Part shown: positions 5,797 through 6,891 of the stretch, in pieces | Position numbering within the stretch: the stretch's first letter is position 1 | Layout: the number at the start of each line of letters is the position of its first letter | Assembly: GCA_024639445.1 (NCBI GenBank) | Contig: JAHEIJ010000118.1 | Location: 1 to 6,891, forward strand | DNA: 6,891 bases | Source of the DNA: Gammaproteobacteria bacterium | Lineage (GTDB): Bacteria > Pseudomonadota > Gammaproteobacteria > UBA6429 > Thiohalophilaceae | Reading direction: 5' to 3' | Made by a program: the position numbers and the translations under genes | The notes under the pieces: model-generated | Database searches by the model: none | What the model saw: the letters and a program-made list of their open reading frames with translations, nothing else | Told to the model about the DNA's origin: nothing

Positions 5797-6891
5797 CCCG
5801 TCTCCAGTTGGGCCTGTAACTTCGCGGCCGCGGCACCGATATTGCCTGCCCCCAAAGTCAGTAACACATCGTCATCCTGTAATACGCCCTGCAAGGTAGC
5901 GGGCAACTCCTCAATTTTTTCCGCGAAGACCGGATCTACCTGACCGCGGGTGCGAATCGCGCGAGCCAGGGTGCGACCGTCCGCGCCCGCAATCGGTGCT
6001 TCGCCGGCGGGATAAACCTCCAGCAATACCAGCACATCCACCTCGGAAAGCACGCGAGTGAAATCTTCAAACAAATCACGGGTTCGGCTGTAACGGTGAG
6101 GCTGGAATGCCACGACCAGACGTCGTTGCGGCCAGCCATCACGGATTGCTTTAATGGTGGCCTCGACTTCGCGCGGATGATGGCCATAGTCATCCACATG
6201 CAGAACTCGCCCGGCCGGGGTTTGATACTCGCCGTTAATCTGAAAACGCCGGCCGATACCCTGGAAATTCTCCAGTGCGCGTTTGATGGCGGCATCTTCA
6301 ATACCAATCTCATGTGCCACCGCGATCGCGGCCAGTGCATTTAACACGTTATGGTGGCCCGGCATATTGAGGGTAATTTCCAGCCACTCTTCTTTTTGTG
6401 GCCGCGCCACCCGGAAGTGAGTGCGATTGCCTTCCTGGCGTAGCGCTTCGGCATAAACATCCGCCTCATTCGTCAATCCATACGTGGTCACTGGTCGCGT
6501 AATTTCCGGCAAGGTATTGCGCACTTCCGGATCATCCAGGCAGAGTACCGCCAATCCATAGAACGGCAGATGATGCAGGAAATCGACAAAGGTGTGACGT
6601 AACTTCTGGAAGTCACCTTCATAGGTTTCCATATGATCCGCATCGATATTGGTCACGACGGCCATCATGGGCTGCAGCAGCATAAAGGACGCATCACTCT
6701 CGTCAGCTTCCGCAACCAGATAACGCCCCTCGCCAAGGCGGGCATGGGTACCGGCACTGTTCAGCCGGCCACCGATAACAAAAGTCGGGTCCACGCCCCC
6801 CTCGGCAAGAACACTGGCGATCAGACTGGTGGTCGTGGTCTTGCCATGGGTCCCCGCGACCGCAATGCCATAACGGAATCGCATGAGTTCG
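5793..6891 (-). CDS. murC: UDP-N-acetylmuramate--L-alanine ligase MurC, missing its N-terminus (5' end beyond the window)
   Basis: MurC is the cytoplasmic Mur ligase that attaches the first amino acid, L-alanine, to UDP-MurNAc using ATP. The reading frame is open to the right edge: codons GAA CTC precede the ATG at 6882-6884, which is internal because family members read ELMRFR.GIA.AGTHGKTTT here. About 365 residues are visible out of an expected 470-490; the missing part is the N-terminal UDP-binding domain. Visible are the ATP P-loop GTHGKTTTTS (13-22 of the visible part), the central-domain motifs EADESDASF and TNIDADHMETYEGDF, the interdomain VDDYGHHPREVEATI, and the C-terminal domain with FQPHRYSRTRDLFEDF, LLEVYPAGEAPI.GADGR and LGAGNIG near the end. 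These are full MurC signatures rather than Mpl. The TGA overlaps the murB ATG. Nothing in the visible part is broken. Confidence 0.98.
   Translation of the reverse strand, partial: ELMRFRYGIAVAGTHGKTTTTSLIASVLAEGGVDPTFVIGGRLNSAGTHARLGEGRYLVAEADESDASFMLLQPMMAVVTNIDADHMETYEGDFQKLRHTFVDFLHHLPFYGLAVLCLDDPEVRNTLPEITRPVTTYGLTNEADVYAEALRQEGNRTHFRVARPQKEEWLEITLNMPGHHNVLNALAAIAVAHEIGIEDAAIKRALENFQGIGRRFQINGEYQTPAGRVLHVDDYGHHPREVEATIKAIRDGWPQRRLVVAFQPHRYSRTRDLFEDFTRVLSEVDVLVLLEVYPAGEAPIAGADGRTLARAIRTRGQVDPVFAEKIEELPATLQGVLQDDDVLLTLGAGNIGAAAAKLQAQLETG
5802..5805 (-). promoter_or_regulatory. Ribosome binding site of murB, inside murC
   Basis: GGAG on the minus strand lies five bases before the murB ATG, in the last codons of murC. 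With the ATGA stop-start overlap (5793-5796) it indicates translational coupling of murB to murC. Confidence 0.6.

Overview
The window is a stretch of a bacterial division and cell wall (dcw) cluster, transcribed entirely from the minus strand. In transcription order it carries murC (5' end outside the window), murB, ddl, ftsQ, ftsA, ftsZ and lpxC (3' end outside the window). Gene order, the FtsZ tail (DIPAFLRRQAD), the short FtsZ linker and the lpxC placement after ftsZ all point to a Gram-negative gammaproteobacterium. It is not an enteric-type cluster, because murB lies between murC and ddl and is the short form of the enzyme. By eye the coding DNA is moderately GC-rich and the single real intergenic gap is AT-rich. 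I cannot name the genus.

Layout from high to low coordinates: murC runs from the right edge to 5793 and overlaps murB by four bases (ATGA). murB (4879-5796) overlaps ddl by eight bases if ddl starts at the GTG at 4886. ddl (3912-4886) overlaps ftsQ by 17 bases, and the perfect AGGAGG ribosome site of ftsQ lies inside ddl. ftsQ (3158-3928) is followed after 20 bases by ftsA (1902-3137), then after 32 bases by ftsZ (724-1869). A 246-base gap (478-723) separates ftsZ from lpxC. It holds a good extended -10 promoter for lpxC, several short repeats and no convincing terminator. lpxC starts with GTG at 477 and runs off the left edge.

The genes form one functional unit. MurC, MurB and Ddl make cytoplasmic peptidoglycan precursors: MurB and MurC build UDP-MurNAc-L-Ala, and Ddl makes the D-Ala-D-Ala later added by MurF. 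FtsZ, FtsA and FtsQ form the ring, its membrane anchor and the periplasmic hub of the divisome. LpxC commits UDP-acyl-GlcNAc to lipid A, so wall, septum and outer membrane synthesis are linked in one locus.

All seven genes are intact as far as they are visible, with the expected catalytic or binding residues. I see no mobile element, RNA gene, CRISPR array or foreign insertion, and no evidence of a previously undescribed system. The points worth a second look are the regulatory details of the ftsZ-lpxC gap and the start codon of ddl.
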